Origin: Sequoia sempervirens
Lineage: Eukaryota; Streptophyta; Pinopsida; Cupressales; Cupressaceae
Reading direction: 5' to 3'
Assembly (NCBI GenBank): GCA_007258455.2
Contig: VDFB02275546.1
Coordinates: 62,001 to 126,000 of the forward strand
DNA: 64,000 nt
The notes beneath the pieces were generated by a model. The model did not search any database. It was not told the DNA's origin and was given only the letters and a program-made list of their open reading frames with translations. How positions within the stretch are numbered: the first letter of the stretch is position 1; every line of letters starts with the position of its first letter. Below, one piece after another: positions 48,442-58,699 of the stretch. Position numbers and translations under genes: made by a program.

Positions 48442-49670
48442 TGTAATATATGAGGATTTTCTACTCACGAGTTCTCTTTGTTTAGAGAGCCTCACGGGGC
48501 GAACTTCCCTATACTACCTCAATGGGACAGCGCAAAAGTTTCAAAATCCAAAAGAGCAGGTCACAGAGATTTTTTGGACAAACTGGCAGGCTCTCGGCCA
48601 AAGGACTTTAGGGCATAAAATGGATGATAGTGTGGCACGCTGGCATCCCAGAGGTGCACTAGCATCTCATACGGACCAAAGAATGAGAATGTCTCAGAAA
48701 ATAATAAATTGAATGCTTCTATCTGATTGCTAAGAACTTACAAAATATAGGAAATAATAGAACATGCTAAAGTAACAGAAAGTGATAGAAATGAAATAAA
48801 GTAAGGTAAAGAATACAAGGAGGAGAAAGGAAATACTTATGACCGTGCATGTGATGAAGCTTCCAGCTCGTGAGTGTCTTCAATACCTACACACAAGAGG
48901 GAGAGAAAAATGGTTGGGGCTGTATAGGGGCCTGCCTTAGTCAAGCCCCATTTTGTTGTTCCCACCTCCATGGATAGTCAGATGGATGGAGAGAAAAGTA
49001 GAAATGAAGTAAAGAGCACTTAAATCACTACAAAATAGTATTATGCTACTCAACCAAGTAATAGAGGAGAGGAGTGAAAGCTTACCACCTCCACCAAGAG
49101 CGCTCAAGGCTAATGGGGGAGAAAATGAGAGGAACTCAAGCCTCTACTGCTATGGTGTTTTGTTCCACACTCGCTCTACTGAAGTGATGGAGTGTTGATG
49201 TTGTTTTTGTGAAGTGTAAAGTGTTTGGAGATTGAAGATATGGTGAAGAAGCTACGTAGATCTTGTGAATGGAGTGAAGTAGTTGTGAAGAGATGGTAGA
49301 AGATCAAGTAAATGCTTAGAGAGTCCAAAATGCTTGTTCAAGGGATGAATTTGAAGAAGAGATGAAGAGAAACAACCATACTTGGGTCAATCGGCCAAGG
49401 AAGGATTTTCAAATCGACCCCCAATGGGAAGTGTAACACCTTTGTAGGCTCCAAACGCAAGAATCTATTAGGGACATAAACGTGTCGTGTAGACATCTAC
49501 TCACTACATGGGCGTCCTAGATAGAAATGCCTCCACTGACACTCAAAATAGGCACCAAGTGTGATTCAAGCAGTGGGCTTAGGTGGAATTAAGCCTCCAA
49601 ACTTGGTTTTCTAAGGTGGACAAAGGAAAAAAGGGGAATTGCACATAGGGTGAAAATTCGCTCTTATACA
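48442..49670. mobile_element. Nested 1,229-bp solo LTR in copia LTR
   Basis: TGTAATATATGAGGATTTTC to CGCTCTTATACA, inserted between CTCTTACAAA and ACCACCATCTC of the copia LTR. Flanks CAAAT (48437-48441) and CAAAC (49671-49675) are a near-perfect 5-bp duplication. No reading frame or PBS. A GTATAGGGGCCTGCCTTAGT segment (near 48924) resembles one near 50760, so a relative may flank the element. Confidence 0.7.
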
Positions 49671-49942
49671 CAAACCACCATCTCAAGGATCCAATATATA
49701 GAAGTTTGTCAGGGATAATACCACAAATGGTATTCCAAAACAACAAGAAAAACCACCTAGAAAAACCCATGCCCCCCTTAGTGGACAACCCATAAATATG
49801 TAATAAAATATTAAATAATCATATGGCCTTCACATGGGCGTCTAACCCAAAGCCAATCAAAATTGGTCAAACCATAGTGCTCCATAACTCTTTGACAACT
49901 TTGATTGCTTCATTAAAGAGGATGAAACAACATGCAAACTAT

Positions 49943-50309
49943 TGCAAAGATGATTGTTGTTGTACTAAAATATTGACCTATTATTGCCCGATACAATTTC
50001 CATAGTTAATGAATCCATGGGAGGTGGTTAAGCCATGTCACAAACTTGGGCATTATGTTACACAACACAAGGATACCAAAGATGCACACCATGCAATAAT
50101 CCCCCCAACACAAGCAAGAGGTTCAAACCCATGATCTAGGCTCTGATACCAATTTTTGCAAAGACTGTTACCATTGCACCAAAAGATCGACCTATTAGTG
50201 CTTGATACAACCACCAGAGTTAATGAATCCATGGGAGGCGGTTAATCCAAGTCACAAACCTAAGTGTTGCATTGCACAACACAAGGAGACCAAGGGCACA
50301 CACCTTGCA
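49943..50309 (-). mobile_element. TRIM (miniature LTR retrotransposon), 367 bp
   Basis: Two direct repeats of 153 bp (49943-50095 and 50157-50309), each starting TGCAAAGA and ending TGCA, enclose only 61 bp. On the minus strand the right repeat is followed by TTGGTATCAGAGCC (50139-50152), a perfect Met-tRNA PBS, and the left repeat is preceded by GTGTTGGGGGGATTA, a PPT. No coding capacity. These are the defining parts of a TRIM, which depends on proteins of other elements. The repeats share GTTAATGAATCCATGGGAGG but differ by many point changes, so the insertion is old. Target duplication not resolved. Confidence 0.85.
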
Positions 50310-50597
50310 ACACAAAACTGGGTTCCCAACCATGCAAGAGCATGAAAATAACATGCAAGGAAATGCACATCAAAGTGGTCCCCACTCACAAAGTTAGACA
50401 CCCAAGAGGAATATTCTTTTGGGATGCTCTATAACTGCCATTATAAAGGGTCCACCTCTTTAAATGCAATTACAATTTTTCATAAGAAAATAAATAATAA
50501 ATATTTTGCCCCTCATGTCCCCTAGAACACTTTCCAAAGAATGTGGAGAAACGTAAATCAACTTAGGATAGTAATTATAATGTCACCTATCCTAATA

Positions 50598-50602
50598 GTA
50601 AA
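50598..50602. repeat. Copia target duplication GTAAA, right copy
   Basis: Pairs with 43124-43128. Confidence 0.8.
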
Positions 50603-51472
50603 CTTGTCAAAATATTGTCAGTGAATTTTGCAATTGAGTTTTTGTGGCTTGACAACTTTGATGACAAAAAATGCAACAATGAAAAATAGATCTTCAAACT
50701 CTCTTCAATCCTCTCAAACCTATAACCTGCACATTCAATGAGGGAGAAAATTTTGTGCCATATAGGGGCTTTCCATAGTCAAACCCCATGTAAGTGTTTC
50801 CACTTCCACAATGACAGTTTCAATGATAAATGGATAATTGAAAGGAAGGAAAGATGAATAAAAAAATGTTGCAACTCACCACCCTTCAATGACTTCATGA
50901 TTGAAGTCATACACATCACCTCAAGGATTTGGATCTTTCTTTGCTTGAATGCTTTGGAGACCCACAACAAGGGTTAGCCTTCACAAAACATGAAGATGAA
51001 AACACATAAACTCACATAGAATTTGACATGAAGTTGGATCTTGAATTGTTGTAATAAACTTTGATAATGCTACTCTTGAATTTCTCAATATTTCTCTCAA
51101 TTATAAGTTTTCCCATAGATTTCCACTTAGTTTTCAAATGATAAAATAACTAGGTATTTATAGGTGTTTATCTAATTTCCAAAAAATTAGATTCCAAAAT
51201 CCATCACTTTATACTTGAATTTTGGATGTTAAAATGATTCCAACAACATATTTAAATTTGAGTCTTGGCTAATGAGGGGGACCCATTTTCCCATGGGTGA
51301 ATGGGTTAATGATTGGATGTATTTATTCAATGCTTGTCCTCCTTCAGAAAATGGTAAAAATTAGGCTTTGGAATGCATAATTTGGAAAACTATAATTTAA
51401 TTAAGTTCAATAATTTAGGGGGGACAAAACATAATGTGAAATTGTTAAGGTATACAATTTTCTATACTACGA
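50603..51472. repeat. Possible LTR-type repeat, ends undefined
   Basis: Contains a CATATAGGGGCTTTCCATAG segment like that in the 48442-49670 solo LTR, and is followed by TTAGCCCCCACTTTGG (51473-51488), which on the minus strand is PPT-like. Left end not found; no gene. Confidence 0.3.
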
Positions 51473-51488
51473 TTAGCCCCCACTTTGG

Positions 51489-51957
51489 TGAGAGTATGAA
51501 CTTACACTCAAACTCGCATTAAAGTAGAGAAATATATGTCAAGAGGGATTTTATTGTCCAAATTTTGGAGAGATAGGATGACTAAGGATCAAGGAGGTGG
51601 CCAAGCCCCCATGATCCAAGATCCCATGTGTTGGATTATAGGACCATTGATAGGGGGTGAATCAGTGGTCAAATGAGAAAAAAAATTTAAAAAATTAACT
51701 CACTTGATTATTCAAAGAGACCCATTGCAAACACTTCAAACACTATAAATATTTTATATTGAGGGAGTCACAAGGATATGCAAATCATAACTTAACACTT
51801 GAATGAAGATAATGAATCAAGAAATATATGACACAACACCAAGAGGAAACACAACAAATGTTTTATGAGTAGAAAACCTTAAAAGGGTGAAAAACCACTC
51901 TAAAAATATGTTTCATTAAGCCTCACTAGCTAAAACCTTACTGATTACAAATTGCAA
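51489..51957. other. No gene seen
   Basis: AT-rich, retroelement-like non-coding sequence (GATAGGGGGTGAATCAGTGG, AAAAGGGTGAAAAACCACTC). Nothing further. Confidence 0.35.
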
Positions 51958-52083
51958 GCCTCACTAGCAATACAACAAGCCTCACTAGAAAACTAACAAG
52001 CCTCAGTGGAAATCAACCAAGCCTCACTGGTAATCAAACAAACCTCACTGGAAATCAAACAAGCCTCACTGGAAAATATCCAT
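51958..52083. repeat. 21-bp minisatellite, six units
   Basis: Units start at 51958, 51979, 52000, 52021, 52042 and 52063, exactly 21 bp apart, consensus GCCTCACTGGAAATCAAACA plus A. A related 38-bp unit precedes it (51920) and a decayed unit follows (52085). The period is a multiple of three (ASLEIKQ in one frame), but a stop in unit two and the lack of a surrounding frame argue against a protein. Confidence 0.85.
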
Positions 52084-52964
52084 GTCTCATTGATAATCTT
52101 CAAAAGAAAATAAATGAAAAACTAGAGGGTTACTCTATTTCAATACAAACCAAAGCTCAATAAGAAACTTATCCATGCTTACCATAGCATATCTCAACAA
52201 TCTAAAAAACATAATTCTGAAAATTCATTGACTTATCTAGAAATCATCTTGCTTTGATCACAAAAGTTACATCACCTTGAATATCAAAAAGAGTTACTAT
52301 TATACCTTCCTGTCATATATTTCAATCAAAGACATGCATACCCTTCTCACCAAATTCATTCAATTTTCAAATCAAAACCAATACAAACCCCTGACCATTG
52401 GAATGCAAAAATACTTTCAAACTAGAATATCTATCTTTAGTTTTGGTGTCATCAAAGTAATCACTGATATGTTCAAATTCAAACAGTTACAAAACAAAAC
52501 TAACTATGATGACTATTAGACTCTTGTCAAAGTTTAGGCTTTTGAAAATAACTGTTCACCAACTTTAAATTAGAACCATTAATCCTTTAACACCTACAAA
52601 TACTCAATTGAATAATAGTTGTTGATTTACTTTTAAGCAGCATAATATAAGACTTGAACTTGTTTTTCTAGTAACACTATAAATAAGGTCCAATTGAACA
52701 ATGATTTTAAACCCTTAAATAGTTATTTAAGTGACGTTTAACCTCTTATTGCAAGTCACCTTTCAAACATAACAAAAATTCATTTGAGATTTGTCATTCT
52801 ATGTAAAAAGCATAAACCTTGGGTCTTTAGGGTTCTTAGGTTAGGGATTTAGTAATTTCTTAGTGATCTAGGTTATAAAGTATAAAGAAATCATCAAACC
52901 CTCGTTAGTGTTGAAGTCTCTGAAGCTAATAATGAGTAGTGGAAACAATACCAAATTCTTGAAA
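52084..52964. other. No gene seen
   Basis: AT-rich; an 80-codon plus-strand frame at 52277-52519 has no recognisable content. Confidence 0.35.
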
Positions 52965-53076
52965 GATTTCTTTGTAAGATTCTTTGACATCAAACCCTTA
53001 ACCATGATCTATCAACTCACCATCTTATATAACTCTGAATGATTTCTTTGTAAGATTCTTTGACATCAAACCCTCA
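52965..53076. repeat. Short direct duplication of about 35 bp
   Basis: GATTTCTTTGTAAGATTCTT followed by TGACATCAAACCCT occurs at 52965 and again at 53041, 76 bp apart. The copies are nearly identical. Confidence 0.75.
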
Positions 53077-53154
53077 ACACTAAGAAGCAACTCTTTACTA
53101 CACTGCAATCACTACCAACACACTGAATGTGAAAGCACTGTGACACCAAGAAAT

Positions 53155-53640
53155 CAGGGAAAACTTTAGTGGTGAATCTTCACCAATTGGCGAATTCTAG
53201 AAATCGGCATGTCAAAATTGGTGAATTATTTGCACCCAACAGGGTGTCCAAATCACTCAATTTTTACGAACTATCAGTCCAATGCATGTCCATTCACCAA
53301 CAATTTTTTTATGAGGCATATTTAAGCAACAAATTTTCCATAACAAACTACATGTTTCAAATGGAAAGACTAATATTTTCACTTGGAATCCCGAAAGCAT
53401 GTAATAAAACACATACATATTCACCAATACTATTAAAACAGCATTGTATCAGGACCCATTTCGCCAATTAAAATTTACAAAAAGTTGCTTGTGAAGACCC
53501 ATTTTGCCAATTAAAATTTATAAATAGTTGCTTATGAGGACACATTTCGCCTTGAAAATTACAATGTATCATTGTATAAGCACACAGGATTCACCAAATT
53601 TTTAATATACCATTTAAAAATCCCGTAGAATTCACCAAAT
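53155..53640. repeat. Subterminal TTC(A/G)CCAA repeats of hAT-like element
   Basis: Words in both orientations: CTTCACCAATTGGCGAATTC (53177), GGTGAATT (53220), TTCACCAAC (53292), TTCACCAAT (53420), TTCGCCAAT (53460), TTTGCCAAT (53503), TTCACCAAA (53592 and 53631). A 43-bp unit GACCCATTTCGCCAATTAAA is repeated at 53453, 53496 and 53539. Clustered subterminal words are where hAT transposases bind. Confidence 0.55.
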
Positions 53641-53755
53641 ATGGATTGATATAAATACAATCGAAACTGTCATTTATTCTTACACATTTTTTTCAATTTT
53701 GAGGTTCTACTTCTTGATTTGGAAGTCAGCGAAAGCTGAAAATGTAGACTTAAAG

Positions 53756-53905
53756 GTGAGTGATCATTTCTTCATAGTGTTATTAGTTATAATAATAATT
53801 TTTCTTTATCTCTTTTCCATTTTTTCTTTAGTCTTAAAGAAGATATTGAGTAGGCAATGGGATCTATATTCTTTGTCCTTCTTAAACAAGACATTTTTTT
53901 TCTAG
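53756..53905 (+). other. Putative 150-bp 5' UTR intron
   Basis: Donor AAAG/GTGAGT at 53755/53756 and acceptor TTTTTTTTCTAG ending at 53905 with a pyrimidine tract. It ends 25 bases before the transposase ATG. Inferred from splice consensus only. Confidence 0.45.
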
Positions 53906-53930
53906 TTTTTATTCAAAGTGAGAGATCAAT

Positions 53931-55592
53931 ATGTCGAGCAACTCGAGTAGCAAGGGTAAGGGTCCTATCACTCCTCAAGGTGGTGAAAAGACTCTTGTCG
54001 CTCCTCAAACTCTTGTCACTCCTCAGGGTGGTAAGGATCCTACCGCTCCTCAGGGTGGTGGAATTGTCAAAGCTTTTGATCCATCAAGTCAAGATGGAGC
54101 TACATCATCAAATCTTCTACCAAATATTGGTAGCATTCATAATACCTCACCGTCACCAAAAGGTCAAGTTGAGATTGTCATTGAGTTAAATCAAAATGTA
54201 TCAAATGAGGATGGCAATACTGCAGAAGATGTTCCAAGGGATACCATAGGCTTGGTTAGCCAAAATGAGCTAATTGACTTGGATGAGGATGATGATGTTG
54301 GTAGCAAGAAAAGAAGAAGCAAATAAAAAATGGGGTGCGAGTGGGAAATGACAAGGAATTTTCAACTTGGTTGGTTGTCAAAGTACCCATTCATTGTACC
54401 AGTGGGGATTGACAATGCAAATGATATTGAAAAGGAAACATTAGCCAAATGTACGATTTGTAGTTGGAAATGTGGAAGAGCCAAGACGTTGCAGCTAAAG
54501 ATTGACACTATAGAAAAGCATATCGATAAAGTTTATGAAAAAAAAATAAGACGAAAAGGAACAATCATTCATATGATGGAAATCAAAGGAAGAATGTCTT
54601 CATGTTAGGTATGCCACAGATTATGAAGAGCATGAAAAAATAATGTCAAACATTGTTGCATTGTAAAGGTACACTTGAGGCTCAATTTGGAAAAGAAATG
54701 GAAGCAACAAATATGTCAAAAACTATTCAGATGACTGTTGTTTTTCATATTTTTTCCAAAGGGTGTCTTATGACAGACTACCCATAACATTTTGGTTTAT
54801 TATCTTTTTTTAATGTTCCTCACTATCCCTTCTCACATTGGTCAGTAAATGCTGGATGGGAATGGGAAAATTGTCTTGTTGTAGTTGAAAAGAAAGATTT
54901 AAAGGAGAAAGTAAAAGAGTCAAATTTCATTGCATTATCTTTAGATGAAGTTATTGTGGTAGACAATACTTCTTGGGTTTGTTTGCATTTGTGTACTGTA
55001 GAATAACATGTTTTACAAGCTCATCTTCTCTATGTTCATAAAATGAAGGATAGTTCAACATCGCAAAATCTATTTGAACTAGTCAATAAATCTCTGAATG
55101 AAATTGTAGGTATGGATGAGTTGACAATTGCCAAAAAGTTGGTGTGTGTAGGAATTGATGGAGCTGCAGTGATGCAAGGTCAAAGGACCGGTGTTTGCAC
55201 AAAGTTACAAACTACTTGTGCACCATATATGCTTGGCATTCACTGAATGGCCCACAGAATGAATTTAGCATTCAAAATTGTAAGCAAGTTTCCTACAATA
55301 TCAAAAGTTGAAAATATAGTCCACAAGATCCACGCATACTTTTGCCGAAGTCCCAAACATTTCACAAAATTTAAAAATTTTGCTGAAGGAATAACACCAA
55401 GAAACAAGCTCCTCAAGTATGTTGATACCAGATGGATCTCCCTACATGGTCCAATGCAACGATTTCTTTCACAATATCAATAATTGATTGGAGTGATGTA
55501 CAAGCATTGAAACATAGTAGATAAAGTTCTTAACCTCTTACATAGGTTAAGTGGTATAGAGACACTCTTGACTTTAGCTAGTCTTCTCCCCT
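53931..55592 (+). pseudogene. hAT-like transposase (BED-like finger, DUF4371-like core), broken
   Basis: ATG at 53931 opens a 132-codon Ser/Pro/Gly-rich N terminus with PQGG repeats, an acid run LIDLDEDDDVG and KKRRSK (possible nuclear signal). After one TAA the same frame continues with FQLGWLSKYPFIVPV, CTICSWKCGRAKTLQLKIDT and IEKHIDKVYEK, a BED-like C2-H2 finger for DNA binding. Later frames give NFIALSLDEVIVVDNTSWV (first catalytic Asp, 54943-54945), VCVGIDGAAVMQGQRTGVCT (second Asp, 55157-55159), AHRMNLAFKIVSKFPTI and KYVDTRWISLHGPMQRF. This is the order of hAT-type transposases with a DUF4371-like core. Several stops and at least one frame change; the C terminus is absent. Confidence 0.75.
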
Positions 55593-55779
55593 ATTGTTCC
55601 TATAGCACACACGCCCCATTCGGAATGGGGGCCCTCTCTCTTTTCACTTTTTTGGATCACTTTTGTCATCACCTCATTTTGCATGCCCCCTATTTTGAGT
55701 CCTAAGTGGTCAAAGAGTTTTATAAGTACCATCTCAAGTTGACCAAGTTTCACCACCCTCAAAACTTTCAAGTCTTTAG
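55593..55779. other. Spacer with short hairpin
   Basis: Holds CCCCATTCGGAATGGGGG (about 55613-55630), a near-perfect hairpin. Otherwise nothing recognised; this is where the hAT coding match breaks off. Confidence 0.4.
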
Positions 55780-56761
55780 GGTGCTATCATAATAGTGGTT
55801 TACAATTCCTGAGAGGAACGAATTTTAGCCAAAATCACATATTTTTAGAAAATATAATGATTTAAGCCTTAAAAAAGTTCTATTTTAAGGATTCTAATTG
55901 AAGAGGGTTTGATCAAATCACCTTAGATCAAACCCCCTTGGATAGAACCTCGCTAGTTTTAAACCATACCTATAAATGTGTCTCCTTTACACCTATTAAA
56001 ATGCTGATAAAAAATCACTTTTGATTTATCTTTTGGGAGATCAAATGAATTCATTTAAAATTTATTTCAAATGATTATGGTATTTCTCATAATAAGCTAT
56101 CCAATGAATATAATTTTAATATGTTTTGGTTTTGTTATGTATTTGTTTTGTAAGTTTTATTAAACATAGGTTTTTCATCGAAAATGAATTTCTTTGTTCT
56201 TCATATGTGGAAAAATAGAATATTATCAAAAAAAAATTGAAAAATATGAGTGCACCAGATATTGAAGTCCTTGATCCAACAAAAAAAATAAAATAAAATT
56301 TTGACATATACAAAAAAATTTACGCGTTATATAGTCGCACTATGTCTGAATTGTAATTCGTTTGACTTTGAAACTTGATTAAGGAAAAAATATTCAATAA
56401 AAAACTATCTAACCAAGTGGAAGCACTAGATATCAGAGTTACAAATATAAATTTGAAAAATTATAATTTTATCCTTCATGGAAAAAAGTTATGCATTATC
56501 GATTGTCGTCACTTTTTTAAAAATGTTATTTTGAAAAAATCAATTTTGTGGGAGATGGAAAAAAGTGCAATTTGATTCCAAAATTTTTGAAAAAATATTT
56601 TAGAATCTACAAACAAAATTTGATGAGACTCTAGTTTGCACCATCTTCAAATTCCTCACAATTTAGCCGCTATAGGTGCCCAAATGTGAAGATTCAGTTA
56701 AAAATAATAATTTCAGTGTCCAGTTTGGCCAAAAATTGTAAACCACTTTTATGGGATCACC
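55780..56761. mobile_element. 982-bp non-coding element with 28-bp terminal inverted repeats
   Basis: The left end GGTGCTATCATAATAGTGG and TTTACAATT match, inverted, the right end AATTGTAAACCACTTTTATG and GGATCACC, with 5 mismatches in 28. CTTTAG lies outside both ends (55774-55779 and 56762-56767), so a duplication of up to 6 bp is possible; a 4-bp TTTA with ends GGGTG/CACCC is the alternative. The interior is AT-rich and non-coding. MITE-like, but the family is uncertain because 6 bp fits none of the common groups well. Confidence 0.65.
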
Positions 56762-56767
56762 CTTTAG

Positions 56768-58358
56768 CCTTTGCAGAGTTCCCTTGGAAGTTTTCCTTCA
56801 AACTTTGAAATTGTCGTCTTTCAAGCAATGCGGGCCACCTTGTGCAGAACTCCATCCCCCTTTAGTCATCCCTATGGCAGCCGAGCTAGAACATCCTCCC
56901 GCCTAGCAGGATCTGCAACCTCCTTCATCATTTTTCATTGCTGACTTGCCGGACGACCAACCCTTGACTATTGTCTGCCTCGCAGACCCCACCATTCCCA
57001 CTGCCATCACTTTTGAATTGTGTGCCGACCAACCTTGGCTACCTTTGTACCCGCATTAATGGTGGAATTTAATGCACAAAGTTCTATAAATAGCCAATCT
57101 CGACAAGTCATCTTCACTGTCAACTTTTCAAAAGACTTGCCAGAGCCCAAACAATTGTCACCTCCATGCCTGCAGAATCCCTTCACCGTCTGAGCGTCAT
57201 TATTTGCAGTCTCTGCACATCGTTCATTGGGTTTTCCAGGTCTGTTTTCTAGTGCCATCTATTTCATGAGATTTCTTTGATTTTCGCAAAAATTCTTAAA
57301 TTATAATGAAATAAAGACACAAAACTCGGTTAAATAACACCATGGCAAACAAAACCCACATTTTAAAACTTAAAAAATCTTCTCGAATCTGCCTTGGAAG
57401 GGCATGCAGAACTTTCACTCTCCCTGACCGTTCTTTAACTAGGCCAATTACACCCTTGTGGCCCACAAACCACCCACCATCGTGCCTTAACCATTTGGTG
57501 ATAAACTTTAAAGCGACCGGCCAACCCCCTCCTCAGGCCTACTCGTGTGGGAAGGCGCTTACCTACTACTGTCTCCTATCAAATTTAAATGAAAATATGA
57601 GTTGAAACAAGAGATTTTCACCTCATCGGGTCCACAAATGCAAGCTTTCGCACCCTGATTTCCCCTCATGTTGTGTCATTTCAAAATGGAAGAGGTACCC
57701 CAACCCTCCGCCTTGCGGAACCCGCACTTTATGCCTCCATCTAAGCCCAAAACAAAAATGATTAAGTGTAAAGAACTTTGCGTGCTGCCCCTATGCAGGT
57801 GGCCACTTGTGGACAGTCGTCCTACTCTCGCCGCATCAAAACAGCCAATGACCTTTGTCGGCCCGCTATGTGGAGCTCAACCCTTTTGTCTCCTTTTAAC
57901 CTCTTGCTATCAAATGAGTAATGCTTAGGCCTCCTATGGATCTGATGATACAGGCCTCCCTTGGTGGACCGCCATCTCACCTCTGTTGTTTTGAATAGCT
58001 GACCTCCAACACCTTTCTGCATCTCCTAGCCCACACCCATCCAAACTGCTTGGACTTCAACGATAAAACAACACCCTCCTCCTTGGCCATAGGCCCCACA
58101 TTACGAGATGTAGCCTACGGGATGTCACCTTGTCAATGTTATTTCAAATGGCATAGCTCAAATTTCCAAAGTAGCCCTTGCACCCCCATGCTTGAGTGGT
58201 TGACTTAACATTTCCAAAACCTCTAGAATGATTTAACCCACATGCTAAAATGGCTTGAACTCCTTAGTGGGCCCCACCTCAAGATGGAAATCCTAATGCG
58301 GGTGGAACCATGCAGGCCGTTGTGCCTTTATTTTTGTTCATTTATAAGTACCTCCAAA
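56768..58358. other. GC-moderate region, no gene supported
   Basis: Compositionally unlike the AT-rich surroundings, with CCACC/GGCC-rich words and short overlapping frames on both strands (57007-57258, 57342-57605, 57668-57928, 57822-58022), none with a recognisable domain. It may be an LTR or leader belonging to the element that starts at 58359-58700. Confidence 0.3.
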
Positions 58359-58496
58359 ATGGCTACCAGCTCAAGGAAGTCTGCACCCATGGGCCTGCAT
58401 TGTCATAATTCCCTCAAACAAAAGGAAATTCATGATCTGAAAGAAATGTTAGGATCCTTGAAGTATGAATTAATCGATCTAACATTGTTTTTGTAG
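58359..58496 (+). other. Possible first coding segment of the acidic ORF
   Basis: MATSSRKSAPMGLHCHNSLK, then QKEIHDLKEMLGSLKYELID. A TATAAGTACC word lies 15-25 bases upstream. It is in a different frame from the main ORF at 58700 and is followed by a basic KASTKKEKGKKVS stretch (about 58590-58627). It could be an upstream exon or a frameshifted N terminus; uncertain. Confidence 0.25.
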
Positions 58497-58699
58497 GATT
58501 TTGTTAACATTTCTCATATTTTACACTTGAATATGCTTATAGCCCCTTTGATTGTAGGATATATGGAACTAGTTGTAGGACCTTTGAAGGCATCTACAAA
58601 GAAGGAAAAGGGAAAGAAAGTTTCATAGTGCTAATTCCTTCATCTGTCGGTTTGTCTTTCTATTTATTTAGTTTCCCAAATTTACCTACATGAGTTGAG

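Larger units (their letters stand above)
43129..50597 (-). mobile_element. Complete but decayed Ty1/copia element with nested insertions
   Basis: Minus-strand element with GTAAA target duplications. 3' LTR 43129-44002 (874 bp); internal 44003-48122 with PBS, gag, protease, integrase, RT, RNase H in the copia order (integrase before RT), and PPT; 5' LTR 48123-50597, stretched by a 1,229-bp solo LTR and a 367-bp TRIM. Taking those out leaves about 870 bp, in agreement with the left LTR. The outer LTR termini read TGTTGG and, at the other end, CCTAATA or CCTAAAA where CA is expected. Confidence 0.88.
48123..50597 (-). repeat. Copia 5' LTR with two nested insertions
   Basis: TGTTGGAAATCAAAAATA to CACCTATCCTAATA; contains 48442-49670 (solo LTR) and 49943-50309 (TRIM). 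The three LTR pieces line up with the left LTR without gaps other than small indels. Confidence 0.85.
53155..55592 (+). mobile_element. hAT-like DNA transposon, 5' part; 3' end missing
   Basis: Candidate 5' terminus CAGGGAAAACTTTAG at 53155, typical of hAT ends. Then a zone with many TTCACCAA-type words (53178-53640), a leader with an intron, and a transposase. The coding match stops near 55592 before the C-terminal dimerisation region, and no inverted copy of CAGGG was found, so the right half is lost. An 8-bp target duplication cannot be tested. Confidence 0.6.

Noticed and set aside
51920..52102. Regular short repeats as a possible CRISPR array
   Set aside because: Units are contiguous 21-bp tandem copies with no unique spacers, in a plant nuclear context.
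57007..58022. Several short frames on both strands in GC-moderate DNA
   Set aside because: No domain, mutually overlapping, and none continues beyond 90 codons; I leave the region as non-coding.
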